Assembly (NCBI GenBank): GCA_026874595.1
Contig: CM049306.1
Location: 45,570,019 to 45,634,018 of the forward strand
Length of the DNA stretch: 64,000 nt
DNA from: Sipunculus nudus
Taxonomy: Eukaryota > Annelida > Sipuncula > Golfingiida > Sipunculidae
Reading direction: 5' to 3'
The notes beneath the pieces were generated by a model that saw only the letters and a program-made list of their open reading frames with translations, was not told where the DNA came from and did not search any database. Shown piece after piece: positions 46,401-59,114 of this stretch (its first letter is position 1; the number at the start of each line of letters is the position of its first letter). Position numbers and translations under genes: made by a program.

Positions 46401-48174
46401 GTTAAAGTTATCCACTTGCTGTCTTGCCGGCTCCTGTGCCCCGCCGCCGATTGATAAATGAAGTCATTTCCGTTGGTCTGAGTTTGGAACTTGGCCACTG
46501 GTTTAAGGGTACACCATTTTGTCGAGCGCTTCTGTTAATTTGCAAGGTCTGGTGATTTCAGACAGTGATCTTGATAGAGTTATCCTTAAGCTCAGGTGGA
46601 GAAACAAATGAAAGGATGAAACGGAGACAACATTAGCCGAAATTCGCAGGTGGATGGACGGCTGGTTGTCTATAGCATACCTGCTAATAACAGTTTCCCT
46701 GAAAAAAAGTATGGATTCTTTAACTTAAACTTAGCTACCCCCGTGGGATTCAAACGATTTGGATCTGGTACCGTTGAGCTTAAGTAGACCACTTTCAGTT
46801 CAATGTAGACAGCATGTACATTGTAATTCCCCAGAAAAGACCATTTGAGTAAATATATGCACTATTTTCCTCTATAAAAATAATTTAGTCTCTGAATTCA
46901 CTTGCAACAAGTAGTCCATTTAGACCCTCCCGAGACCATATAAAAACAAGTCCGACGCGGTCTTTTTTTCGTCGGCCAGAAACAGAGGAACATTTGGGAC
47001 TTGAAAACACTGTGAACCAATCCAATTAAGGATTTAATCAGAATAAACGGAGCATGAAAATACTTCCGCTGTCTCGGTTACGGATTTTTTTCCACTGCAG
47101 GCTGGAACGGTGGTCGGGTGGCGAGAGTACCCAGGTGAAACTCAGAGAGGGGAGGATTCAAATATTTAAATACGTGGGGGAGGAAGGTGCACTCATGGAT
47201 GGAGGCCATGACAGTTTTATTTATACTATCAATTAAGAAAATCTTTAGAATTTAGTCTTTAAATAAAACGAATATTCGGCGGTAAAGTATAAGCGGCCCA
47301 TTTTCGTCTAAAACTGGGTCTCTGGATATCATATATGGCTAAAACGGGTGGCCACTGTTGTGTAAAGAAGTTAGCTGAAATCTACTGAATTCAGTTATGT
47401 CACTGTAATCATATTTATCATTTAAAATATGTCTTTATTAAAAGTTATTCGCCCTGCAGTATACATGCTAGGGTGATATAGAAAAGAAAACAAACAGGCC
47501 GCCGACCACCGTGCTTATATACCATTCTTCTGTCATTTTTTCAGGGACAGAGGGTTCTGATATCGTGGACTTTGTGGCAAAAGCCCGCTATAGGGCCAAC
47601 GTGCTTCGTCCTTACAGTGCTAACATGTGGCAAGCTGAATTAACCTTGCATTTTCAAAAATATCGCCATAATTATTGGAATAATATGACATGATCTATGT
47701 ATTGCCTGAAAGCTTATACCATTTACCAACCTCATGTAGAGGTACTTCTTTTGAAAAGTTATTGAATTTTCAAGATAGCTTTTTCTCGTGCAATAAGTCA
47801 TACCCCACTGCGGGTGGTGCATATTTTACACTAAGGGAGTAGTTATAACAGCAAGTGACCGTGTTCCTTTGATATAGAGCATGGTTTGAGCTTCTGAGAG
47901 TATGCTGTTCACGTGTAACGTTAGGAAAATTAATAATATTAGATTAAATACCTGTGTCCCAAGCTTAAAGTGTATAGATGTGCTGCATAAGATTTACCAT
48001 TCAACTTGATGGTTAAATTGTTCTTCAAACATACCACGATGATGTCAAGACGTGAATTTGTTCAGTCTTACAATATAGAAAATCTTATTAACGAATATCA
48101 CCAATTATTATATTTTTTTTCGCCTCCGAACAAATATGAAATCAGTGTATACAGTTTTTTTATCATTATTATAC

Positions 48175-48175
<1 letters not shown>
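46401..48175. other. Spacer with exon-like signals, no gene recognised
   Basis: A TATA-like ATATAAAAA lies near 46938, with an ATG at 47054. Acceptor-like tracts TTTTTTTTCCACTGCAG (ending about 47099) and TTCTGTCATTTTTTCAG (ending 47544) precede short open stretches. The second reads SDIVDFVAKARYRANVLRPY, then ends in frame after about 40 more codons. The signals are suggestive but do not assemble into a gene I can support. Confidence 0.25.

Positions 48176-48222
<47 letters not shown>
48176..48222. repeat. (CT)n microsatellite
   Basis: About 22 CT units. Confidence 0.97.
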
Positions 48223-48223
<1 letters not shown>

Positions 48224-49261
48224 TAGCAAGAAACCGCGAAGAATCATCCTAAGAGTTTAACTCCCTTTATTCCGCCAGCCGTCAGAATCAACATTACCAA
48301 TATAAATTCTCTGTCAATCGATCGTACATTACTGAGTCTACGTTTCAAATACTAAACCATCAGTACAGTGAACATAGGGGTAATAATATATATCCCTATT
48401 TTTCTCCAAAGAGGAATAATCAATGCGTCCCTTTCCAGGGTTTGAATAGAATTTCCTTGTTATGTGTCAGTCACCCTCTTTGGAATAAACAAATGCTACT
48501 CTTTTTATGTTACACAATGAAATAATACTCAACGTAACGTATAACCATGCAAAGAATGCTCGTTGGTTAATTCTTATATTTCCATAAGAAATATACCGAC
48601 TTCTTATGTAACGGATATTAAATCTACATTGCATGCCGGGAAATTCTTTTTTTACATGCAATACAATGTACAATAGTATCGCTCTGTTTCATAACGACCT
48701 GTCTGCCAGTGCCAAGCAACGCAAATATGGTGTTTCACGCTTCCCTCTCAATGGAATAAATACACTGTCTCTTTACGTAACCGTACCAAGGACCACAAAG
48801 AAAAAAATTGAAATTCAGTCTGAGAGATAACTTTCATCACTGTGAGTTTTATACACATGTTTCTGTTACAGCTGGTATAGGCCGTTGATACCTGCAAGAA
48901 GCCCAACTCTTTTTCAGTATCAATATGACGTCAATAAAAAGCAACACGTTTCCACTTCCTTCCTGCTCTCATTTTCTACTACAAAGGATTTGCACGCAAT
49001 GCAGCATGCAAAAAATTGCTTCCTATTGTTCCTATTCATTGCGCGTCAGTTTAAACTACAATATGCATTTGTTAATCTTACATTATGTTGATCTGAATGA
49101 CATGCATGTCAGCTACTACATCATATATTATTACAACTACAGCTAATGTAATTTCTACTTATGACAGTGTTATTGTTTTACTGTCGTTGTTATTGTGTTA
49201 AATTTATTAACAGTAAAGGTAATGATAAATGTGTTGTTATTTTTTATAATTATTGTTATTT
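48223..49261. other. Spacer, no gene seen
   Basis: A CRE palindrome TGACGTCA occurs at 48926-48933. No gene was recognised. Confidence 0.4.
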
Positions 49262-49341
49262 TTATTGTAACTGTTATAATTATAATTATAATTCTTATTA
49301 TAATTATCAATATTATTGTTTTTATTATTATTATTATTATT

Positions 49342-49372
<31 letters not shown>
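49262..49372. repeat. (ATT)n and ATTATA-rich microsatellite
   Basis: Degenerate TATAATTATA blocks lead into (TTA)n from about 49320. Confidence 0.9.
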
Positions 49373-50647
49373 CAACATTTTCGTTATAATATGATTGTAT
49401 ATATATATAAAGAATTCAATAATCCTTTCATTTGTAACTTACAAATATCTTCAAAGTAGTGTTTTTCAGAAGGGGCCGAGCTTACCAGAGGAAACGTCTT
49501 TCATGTGACGTTTGACTGCTTGTTCGAGAAGAAAAACAGACCAAACGAGGCGGGATATTGTTACCATAATGAGAAAATGTTAACCGATGACTTATTTGTA
49601 ACTTCGTGAGAACAAAGCTTTTCTGTGCTGCTGTCAGATGAAGATGTATTTAGTGTGTGCAAGTGCTCCAAATATGGATACATCGTAATTGAAATTACGC
49701 TGTCGTGTTCTTTGAGGTTAAAGTATCTCGGGATTTGCTGCTGCTATACGCTAATAAGACTGATCAACAACTCAGAAGGCTATTACTTTGGTATTTATAC
49801 AGGTAAAACTGCTCAAAGAGCATTTATTTTAAGAGACTGTATAATACTCAAAACAAGCTTGCAATGAGTGAATAAATAAATATATGACATATGCCTAAAC
49901 AATTCAGTTCTGATCTGAAGAGGTTATTTACCATATAATACTTCAATCAAAACTAACAATTTTAAAACATGGTAAATAAATGAAATCTGAATTCGAATTT
50001 TATTTATTTTTTTTTATATTTTTTTTTCATAAGGATATGTTTATAATACCTGAAATTGTAACTACGACATTTCCTGTTTTTATTTCAATGGAGAACTATG
50101 GAAATTTATTATATTATAAAAGATTTAATTCAAGCCCCCGTCATGATGAGATGACTTTAACCTTTACCTTGTTTTCTTTATTATTTTCTCTGTTTGTAAT
50201 ACAGCTTTGGTTAATCTAAATAAAAACGAATCATTATTTAAGGGATACATTTCTTCAGTCAATTCTATTACAAAAAAGTTTTGACATTGTTTATAGAGCT
50301 GTCAAATTTATCCCAAAAAAAATCTTATGAAAGAAATTATTGCCTCTTATTCCCGAACGTTTTAAATATGTTAGGTTTTTTAAAATATTATGGTATCTGA
50401 TGTAAATCAATGAAAATATATATTTTCTCATTAAAAATCAGATCAAATCAGTACTCATGAAAATATGAACTCATTCTCTTATATCCCGTCGTTATTATAG
50501 TTTATTCTTTTTTTCTCAATTTTTCCTTCTAGTTTGGTTGTTTAATCATGCCGCTGACAATTTCATGTGCTCATTTATCAAAACTTCGAAGATTAAAAAA
50601 TTAAAATAAAATATATGAATACAAAATCAAGAGATAAGACAGACCGT
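49373..50647. other. AT-rich spacer, no gene seen
   Basis: Frames at 49625-49867 and 49980-50219 are not recognisable. Confidence 0.4.
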
Positions 50648-50900
50648 TATATCAAACTCGACAGTTACGGCAGGCCGTAATACCTGACCACGTGTTCAAG
50701 TGGCCCGGGCTTTTGATGAAAGTGGATTCCCTGGTCGGCCATGTTGCAGGAGTTGGTCGTCGTGGGAGCCGTTGGAACCCGATATATGAGGGGCAGGGGA
50801 ACCGATCCGGAGCGGCTCTGATTGCAGTGAATTCCATTTATTCCACCGAAGCCACCCCGGGGTATGGGATTTCTTGCTTTTGGCACATGAATACTTAATA
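50648..50900. other. GC-rich island bounded by a perfect hairpin, unidentified insert
   Basis: The block starts with TTACGGC-AG-GCCGTAA (50665-50680), a perfect 7-bp stem. It is sharply richer in GC than its AT-rich flanks. Frames are open on both strands but without recognisable protein. It may be a fragment of a retroelement or another insertion. Confidence 0.35.
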
Positions 50901-51357
50901 CAACACAGGGGGACAATAAGACATTAATAAATAATAAACAGTGAGAGTGGCACAGTGGGAAAATGCACCCAAAGCATACATGATGCACGCAAAGAGAGTT
51001 ACCCAAGTTTACTGGAGGGTGACCGGTACTTTGATCTTTAATTTCCTAACAACCCATTGGAATTCGGCAAAGATTATAATTTACCCTAACTTGCAGATGA
51101 AGTATTAATGTTGGTATATTTGTTTAATATTATATATTTTATGCACAGAATCACTCTGCATTATTCAATATTTTAGATTTTAAGGAAGGAAGTGTTTATT
51201 GAATTGTTAATGAGTGTTGGTGGAGGTCTGCTCTTTCTGAGGGTGCTCAAGATTATTGATCCATGCGGACCATACTGATATATTGTAATAAGGATTAAGT
51301 AATAATAACATGCGTCACGTGGTCTGATGTGTTCGGGTCCAGCGAGCCACCATTTGT
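50901..51357. other. Spacer, no gene seen
   Basis: No open frame or element is recognised. Confidence 0.4.
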
Positions 51358-51590
51358 GGTTTTGTTAAAGGGGCTTATGCCGATATCTGACATATCTGTC
51401 AACTTATTCGTTGAACCTTTCAAAATAATAGGCCAGAAAACGCCGATCCCATGGTACACGGTTGTTCGTTATGTTCATATATTTATAAAACGTGGGGTCA
51501 TACCGAAAGAAATTCAACAAGCTCAGCTGGCGGAAAGTCAGACGATTAGTTTTTTTTCTGTTTAAAACAACCTATTTAAGTTGCATGCGT
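51358..51590 (-). repeat. Dispersed repeat ending in CAGATATCGG...CCCCTTTAA, copy 2
   Basis: The plus strand begins TTAAAGGGGCTTATGCCGAT and is the inverted relative of 24911-25132. Collinear words on the minus strand are TCTGACTT, GATCGGCGTTTT, GAAAGGTTCAA and CAGATATCGG. Confidence 0.65.
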
Positions 51591-53127
51591 TTTATTGTGT
51601 GTCAACATTGGCTTATGTTTATTAACAGCCTGTAGATAAAAACAAGCTCATTGATCCGTCATGAGGGCAGTATAAGAACCTTTTCCAGCATTAATTACCC
51701 ACATTTCATTAATTTGTTCGCAGAGAATATTATAAGCAAGAAATAAGATAATTTCTACAGATGAGGCAGGTGAGTAGCTGGCTTTAAAAAAAACAAGACA
51801 CAACAGCCCAAAGACGCGGACAGGAATCGGCCTTTCAAGATAAGACAAGTAACTACGATCTAAAACACTTAAAGTTAGATGTTGAGAACAGAAACCACAA
51901 GTATGGTGAAAACAGTATATTATGGTAAATGTGGTCCCTTTGCTCCTTTGAGGGATTCCATAAAGGGTTATACACAGAAAACAACAGCAAATTTTCGCAA
52001 GATAATCACAGAAAGACCGTTAAATAAATCATACAAGAATATCAAAATAACAATATATTTTTTTATTCTCATTTAACAATTATCTGTTTCTTGCTTTTAT
52101 TATCATTAAAAACTGCATCAATAATATAGTTTCTCTTCAAAGAGAAAATCGGGCGAAATAATCCCGCAATTTATGCAATTCTCATTTAATTCATTAGCAC
52201 GTAATTTGATCCTTCAGTTAATTGAGGAACAGTCTTGTTTGAAATGGATACGAGTTAACTTAACGGGTAGCATAGTGTTAATACTAATACTTTTTTTCTC
52301 TTTTCATGCACAAACCCGTGAATTTTATTTACCTTTGTAACACGATGACCATCGCCTGTCTTGCGAGAACCTTCAGCGACGCTGTATATTATAATGTATT
52401 ACCTAGAGTGTTTGTAAATTCAAGCGATTTTATCATCATATCTATTCCCTTCTCCATGAATGGATTTTAGTGTCTTGTTCTGTTTACAACAAGACATGGT
52501 CCCAAATAATCCAATGGATATTTTTTTTTCTTTTACATTGGGTAAACATGCATCGCGCCCCTTTTATATTTTATCTCAGTAACGTATATTTCTTCTGAGG
52601 ATTTCCAACGGTTTTTGTCGGACCACCTTTATAAGACACCACTTGTTGGTTTTACCATTCTTACACAATAATCCATTGACGTCATTGAGAAAGCAATAAT
52701 ATTTCCAGTCACGTAAATCCCCAGTCTTCTATGACAAGACCCCTGGTAGAGGCCTTAACCGTAATATGGCACCCTGTTGACCCGATAGTCATCGTGTAGT
52801 CGAGAGTTATCTGGTAGCTAACCTTCAGGCGCCTGTAAAGATTACTTGGATTTTATATCATTGTATATTGGCCATGAAATAGAGTACACTACAAGATTTA
52901 ATATAGATGATGTCGGGGAATAGTTGGTGTGTGCGCCTGTGTGGTGGCTTAAACTAGCTCTGAAAAACTTTGAATATTGTACTGTTTTCACAAATAATAA
53001 GTATATTTTTAACTGAATGTATATCGTTTTGTATTTTAGGTTCATAGAAGTTACATTTGATGTATTGTATAGTGCATAAGAGCATTCTTTTGTTTAGAAT
53101 TTGACAAGGGCGCTTTAGACATGCTGT

Positions 53128-53129
<2 letters not shown>
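51591..53129. other. Spacer, no gene seen
   Basis: A CRE palindrome TGACGTCA occurs at 52677-52684. No gene is supported. Confidence 0.4.

Positions 53130-53198
<69 letters not shown>
53130..53198. repeat. (ATT)n microsatellite
   Basis: About 22 uninterrupted triplets. Confidence 0.97.
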
Positions 53199-53199
<1 letters not shown>

Positions 53200-54137
53200 T
53201 TTCATTAACTAATACCTTTATTATTATTTTATTATCTCCTCATATAGGGTTTGGGAACCGGGATGAATAATGTTGCAGTGGTTTAAACTTGAATTCCTAA
53301 AGTAATTTTGCAATGTTGAAAGATCATAAAACGCAGCTACCACATTGAAACGTAACGTAAGTTTTGTTTCAACTAAAGGCCCCAGCATCTAGCCACAAGC
53401 GGCATCCTTGCTCCATGACACGAGAAAACATATCGGGAACCTTTTGGTCCAGTTAGTCACGTTTCTCGGAATACGCAGCCAGCCACAACCTAAGTGGCCC
53501 TTCAATGTCTGTGTAATTCAATGCTACTTTGCTGCATAACGTTTATCCGAATCCATGGCTAGCTGAATGGCTAAGCTTTGTTAACGCTATGTATACACGT
53601 TCTTTATATCTAAACTTAAAATGTATTTGTCATTGGTTCAATGTTAGTTATTTTATAAGTCAAGACCATGTATAGTGTAGTATATAAACAAGGTTATAGT
53701 ACGGCAGTGTCCTTTTATTGTGTCCAGCCATCCGTCGACTGATAAGCCTGATGAAACTGCCCTTTACAAACTCATAGGGAATATATAGGAAAAGAGTATA
53801 TATGGCACAGAATTTAGATGTTTTTTGTCTGTATTTAAAGAGACCTACTCACAGTTTACGTATTTGAAATAAACATGAAGTATAGTGTTTTCCTTTTAAA
53901 GTATTATGATATCGCCCGATATTTCGTTCTTTTTTGTTCTTATTTTACTGTAATCTTGTTCACGAGTGAACAAAAAATATGAAATCGAGCTTTATCAGTT
54001 GTGCAAAACATAAATAAAGTGCACTCACCCCTTTTACAAATCAAGATTGTTCAAGCTTGCAACCGAAAATTCATCTTCCATATTTCTTCTTCTTGTTTGG
54101 GAGTTGCCGCGCATGAAAAGACTCACACACAGAACCC
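53199..54137. other. Spacer, no gene seen
   Basis: The stretch has short frames only. Confidence 0.45.
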
Positions 54138-54140
54138 TAA

Positions 54141-54414
54141 GGCGAAAAAAAGGTATGATTCTCAGGCACCGCCCGCGTCAATTTTTTCGCGTCATCTTTC
54201 AAGAAGATAAAATTATATAATTTTGATAAGATTTCCTTTGTTATGTAGTGCTTTAACCTGTTTAGTCATAAAATTCTGTTACTTTTTTGTTTTTTCCTGA
54301 TCATATGAATTTTTTATGGAAACATACAAAATAAGTCAAAAATAAAATATCGCCCGCCTATACTGATTTCTGAAAATTCCTGAGTACCATACCTTTCTTT
54401 GGCCTAATAAGAAC
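54141..54414 (+). mobile_element. Short MITE with inverted GGC(C/G)AAA ends, second copy
   Basis: The left end is GGCGAAAAAAAGGTATGATT, then CTCAGGCACCGCCCGCGTCA. The right end, read inversely, is GGCCAAAGAAAGGTATGGTA, then CTCAGG. TAA flanks both sides (54138-54140 and 54415-54417), a TWA target duplication as in PIF/Harbinger elements. The interior is AT-rich with a GCCCGCC cluster and no gene. It is related to 6127-6439. Confidence 0.82.
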
Positions 54415-54511
54415 GAATTGAATAATAGAGTTAGAGATAGTAAGTACCTGTGACAGGATAGTTTTGTTGTTTGTTTTATATTCCGCCAAACGAAGCAATA
54501 GTGTTAGATAA

Positions 54512-54518
54512 TACAAAC
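54512..54518 (+). repeat. 7-bp target site duplication, left (TACAAAC)
   Basis: This is identical to 56503-56509 on the far side of the long inverted-repeat element. Confidence 0.75.
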
Positions 54519-54749
54519 TACAGGCGCTTGAATCCCTATTTATAATAAAGTCTTCATATCTCCAATGTTCTTAGAAATACTACGACGGAATCAGGCCAAA
54601 CGACCCAATAATAAAACGGTTATACCGAGTTATCACTTATTATATGACAAGGTAGGCAACTCGGCAAAAACCTTTCGACGGCGGCCATTCCAAAATGGGT
54701 CATCACTTGCCTGTCAACGAAGGCTGCTTCCGCCGGGTCTGTTTAAAAC

Positions 54750-54826
54750 GCGGAGAATCCGCGGAGAGATGGAGAATTCGCCGAGAATTTGCGGAGAAGT
54801 CGTGGAGAATTTGCGGAGAGTTTTTA
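54750..54826 (+). repeat. Internal GCGGAGAAT iterations, left arm
   Basis: GCGGAGAATCCG, GGAGAATTCGCC, GAGAATTTGCGG and GTGGAGAATTTGCGGAGAG repeat with a 12-24 base rhythm. The mirrored set is at 56050-56115 in the right arm. Confidence 0.75.
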
Positions 54827-56156
54827 TAATCAATGATACTTTTTAATACACATTAAAATCACTTAAATTGTTCAACTTTATTACTATGAAAATATTTTTT
54901 TCACTGTTAAATGACCGAAAAAAATAAAAAAAAATCTGCACATTTACGTAAAATTTAGCTCTCTCAGTTGTTTGGGCAAGCAGGTTCTTAAGATTTTATT
55001 TGTGCCATGCCAGAGACAACGACTAGCATCAGGAAATTGTTGGCCATTTGCGATTGCAAATACACTTGATTTTTGTTTCAATCCAGAAATTAAACGAATT
55101 GAACATTTTAACCAGGGATTAATGCAAAAACAGTTAATTTCTTGTTTCAGTTCAGGCATTTCCTATTGCAATACTTTCTTCTAGAATACCAAAGCCTAAT
55201 TATAATGCAACTTTAACCATTTGGATTGAATGTGAATATGGGTTAGGAGATGTATTCGAAGACATGATTCGGTGTGAATGCAAAAAAATATAATAAGTGG
55301 TTTCATTAAAATGTGCATTTGTCTTTTAAATAACTAAAACAATTAATGAAATGGTTTTATGAAGATTGTACAAATAAGTTCTTGTACTATTGCTGTATGT
55401 ATTTGTACATTATGCTTTATTTTTCATTTTATTTTTATGATTATTATACTCTGTATTGTTATGGTCAGAAAGAAGTGTGGTGTATCTTGTACAGAATAAG
55501 AAAAATATAATTCTTTAACTGTGATCACAATATATATTAACTATTTTTTTCTTTTATTTTATTTAATCCTATTGCCAGTTTGATTCATTAGCTAACTTAT
55601 ATTAAATTTTGTGCATGTATATTGGTCCAGATACACTATTAATGGTGATAGTGGTTTTCATCTATCAATAAATTTAGGTAAAAGCATTATTTTTCTTATA
55701 TTATATATTTCGTTCACCACCTGTGAATTAGATACACCTATATGGTTTTGTAATGGTTTGCACAATAAACTGTTGAAACATTAAGTGTTTAATAAACTGT
55801 TAAAACATTAAGTGTTTTGTGGTTCCGTCTTCAGATCTGTCAGTGTCAGCTGGTGAATCAGACGGGTTTTATATTTTCTGCGTAAAGCATTCACTCGGCA
55901 GAGAGTCTACCTTGTTAAGCATAAAATGATGAATTATGCAGTTCTTTAAATCATTTCGGTCATTTAACTGTGCGCCATTTTGTTAAGGGTAATATAGTTG
56001 GAGATTTTAAGTGATTTTAATGTGTATTTTAAAGTATCATTGCATATGAACACTCTCCGCCAATTCTCCACGAATTCTCCGCGAATTCTCCATCTCTCCA
56101 CGGATTCTCCGCGTTTTAGACGGACCCGCTTCCGCCACTGTTTGGAATGGACGACG

Positions 56157-56345
56157 TCGAAATTCAGATATCGCTGCAAAGGGTTATTCAGGCAGCTTGT
56201 ACTGGTGGTTGAAAACAATTGAAGTTGGATGGATTTGATTCTTTAACCCCCGTAGCATTGAACGACAATATGGATTACGCATAAAAGGAAGATAAAGCGA
56301 GTATAAGCGGGTCGAGAACATAACTTATCTCATTATCGCTCGAAA
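56157..56345. repeat. Segment present only in the right arm, bounded by TCGAAA
   Basis: TCGAAA occurs at 56157-56162 and 56340-56345. The left arm keeps a single TTTCGA at the equivalent point and lacks the 183 bases between them, so the right arm is the fuller version. Confidence 0.75.
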
Positions 56346-56502
56346 GGTTTCTGGCCGAGTTACTTACCTTGTGTCATAATACAAGTGATAGCATGGTATG
56401 ACCGTTTTATTATTGGATCGTTTGACCTGATTCCGTCGTATTATTTCTAAGAACATTGGAAATATGAAGACTTTATTATAAATAGGGATTCAAGCGCCTG
56501 TG

Positions 56503-56509
56503 TACAAAC
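56503..56509 (+). repeat. 7-bp target site duplication, right (TACAAAC)
   Basis: This is identical to 54512-54518. Confidence 0.75.
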
Positions 56510-57732
56510 ATTATTGTAAAGTCTATATTAAATATATACTTATTTTGTTCATAAGATATTTTAAATTATATATATGTTTTTATGATTTTGTGGTTTGTGA
56601 ATTAAAAAATACAGTTCAAAGTAACTATCACATCGAACTTTAACGGGAAATCTTAAAAATACTGCTGGTATTCCACGCTGCGGTTTTTTTTTTCAACCTC
56701 ATTTCCTCCATAATTTAATTTTATCACTTTCAAGTATAAGAGAATAATTCAAACAGATCCAAAACAGTTATGAAATAAACAATATACAACATGTAAGAAT
56801 ATTTTTAACCAGGTACGGACAATTCCAAAATCCTCATCAGACTACCCCTTGTATATGCTATGCGATGTCCCCATGCGATGAGCGGAAAGGCTGTAAATAA
56901 ATAATAAATACCCGGTGTACTACATAATCAACAGCCGATCAAACCATACGTAGTTATTGCCATTGTTATTGCAGCTCAGACACGGGCCCGTCTTACCAAG
57001 TATAGTTCTTGTCATATCTAAGCCAACAGGCTGTTATTATCGGCTGGTCTAGTGGTTCTGAATAATTGATAATTAATTCAATATTGTGCCGCTCACACTA
57101 ACAGGGCATGTTGAGTTTGATAACACCGTGACTTGAATCCATCGGAAGTTACTAAGACTTCTGACATCCTTTGTAGTCCCGCGTATACCGCTGAAGGTCT
57201 GAAGATTGATTTGCCAAACACTAGCACGGACGGTGTATTACATAGACACTGTATGGGGCGCCGCATTAAGTATACTATAGCAGATTCTTTGAATTATTCG
57301 TTGTACTTTGAAAAAATGGAAAGAGTATGTTACAAAGACATTTTATTTTGGAATACAACAGACTCTCTTATAAATTACAATTGTAGCCGATTGACGTGTT
57401 TCCATTGACAAAAAGACTAAGTATTCACCGACTCTAATATAAAAATGTCAACACCTTTTATTATAGTTTAGGTACAGTTTAAAACTGTACATCAATAAAT
57501 TGTGATCGATAAATTGTAGTCAGTGCGGAAAGGAAAGAAAAACATGTCCGAAAGTTACCTTAAATCTATGGAGAAAGAAAAATATATAAAAAATAAAAAG
57601 CTGTTATTTTCATTTAAGAATATATAACCAAAATGGGTTAAATAAGAGACTGTGACAGATTCTACAAATATGGGTTAATCTATCTTATCTATCTGATCTT
57701 ATCTTTCTTGTCTATTTAAAATTTATCCATTA
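56510..57732. other. Spacer, no gene recognised
   Basis: A 91-codon frame at 57133-57408 is not identifiable and starts without ATG. Confidence 0.4.
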
Positions 57733-57766
57733 TGAGAGAGAGAGAATGAGAGAATGAGAGAGAGAA
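57733..57766. repeat. (GA)n microsatellite
   Basis: GAGA units with two GAAT interruptions. Confidence 0.9.
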
Positions 57767-59114
57767 GGTGGAAAATCCTTTAGTGTGGTTATGCTTTGGT
57801 CTCAGTAAATCAAGAGTTCAACATTGCTCTGGAAGGATATGAAATAATCTATTAAATTCCAGAGACAAGCCAGAACATCGTTTTTTTTTCAAATTTAAAG
57901 GATTTTTTTTACTATTATGAGTTTGTTGTTCCCCTGCTGAAATCGAGACCGTATCAGGGAACGCCATTGTATTGTCTGGCACAGCTGACGTATTATCAGG
58001 TTTATTTTATGTTTATTTTATGCGTGTTCTCATTTTTATATATTATCTATTGGCTTAGTAGATAAATAAACTTGTCGATATATGAATCATGAACACGTTT
58101 TAAGATGACAAAAACTCCAAAACAGCTAGATATAGTAGGAAACTGAACGCATGTTGTGCCGATCGACAGACCGCGCCTATATATGAAATATCGATCCGCC
58201 GATGCTGTGAATTGCGGGGATATTGAAGCATTACTAAATGCATTATACCCAGAACATCCTCGGCCCATTTGGCACAGATTAATGTCTACTAATTAAGCAG
58301 TGTTATCGACCTGCAAGCCATTAACTCCCGTGCAGAACTTGTACGCATTTAATCGGTTCCCAGAGCCCTACAAAGAAAGCCATTGTAACACAATGTTATA
58401 ACGTGGTTACCCTGTAGAAACTCCAGCTCTCGGATGACTGTAGAGTTAATGATGTTTTATACGTTGGGTTTTTAGGAATGAGTGTTTTGTGAGCTTTCTT
58501 ATTTGGGAGCTGTATCAATCACTTATGATTATGTATATCCTTCTCAATCCTTTTCATTGGGGTTCGTAAAATTTCATTTTATATTTTCACAGTAATTGTA
58601 TGCATGAGTTCACCTGCATGTATACAACATAAGAAAATCAGGAAAGATCATTCACATATTGAAAGAGGTCGCGTTTCAGTTCAATAAAAAATATACAAAA
58701 TATGTCAACAATTATTTATATGTGAACCTCAAATAAGAACCATAGCAAGGCCAGATACGCTGACCAAGTCAGCCAGTCTTCAAGGTCAGCTCCGTTAAAG
58801 GCCATTCAGTAGGACTGGTGCCCATCAAGGAAATAATTATATATGTACATTGTCTAAATAAACGAACAATTAAACATGGAATTAATACAGGAAATTACAA
58901 GAAACTGATGAGGTTATGTATAAGGTTTCAATATGACAAAAACTGCTGAAGCCCTTGTAATTACAAGCCTTGCTGTAGACTGAAGCGGTGACACGCTTTA
59001 TTGTACATTATCATGGGAGAATTATGTGCGTATGATAATATTATCATTTAACAAAATAAAACAAAAACTTGCAAGTTGAAGAAACGTACCAGGGAATAAT
59101 ATACCAATATCGAA
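57767..59114. other. Spacer, no gene seen
   Basis: No supported frame or element was found. Confidence 0.45.

Larger units (their letters stand above)
54519..56502. mobile_element. Long-armed inverted-repeat transposon, 1984 bp
   Basis: The left arm (about 54519-54930) and right arm (about 55950-56502) are inverted copies. Both begin with CAGGCGCTTGAATCCCTATT and continue through AAGTCTTCATAT, ACGACGGAATCAGG, CAATAATAAAACGGT, AAACGCGGAGAATCCG and ACACATTAAAATCACTTAAA. The left arm lacks 183 bases present in the right arm. A central spacer of about 1 kb is AT-rich and non-coding. TACAAAC flanks both sides. Long arms and a 7-9 bp duplication recall foldback or Mutator-like and P-type elements, but no transposase allows assignment. 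Confidence 0.85.
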
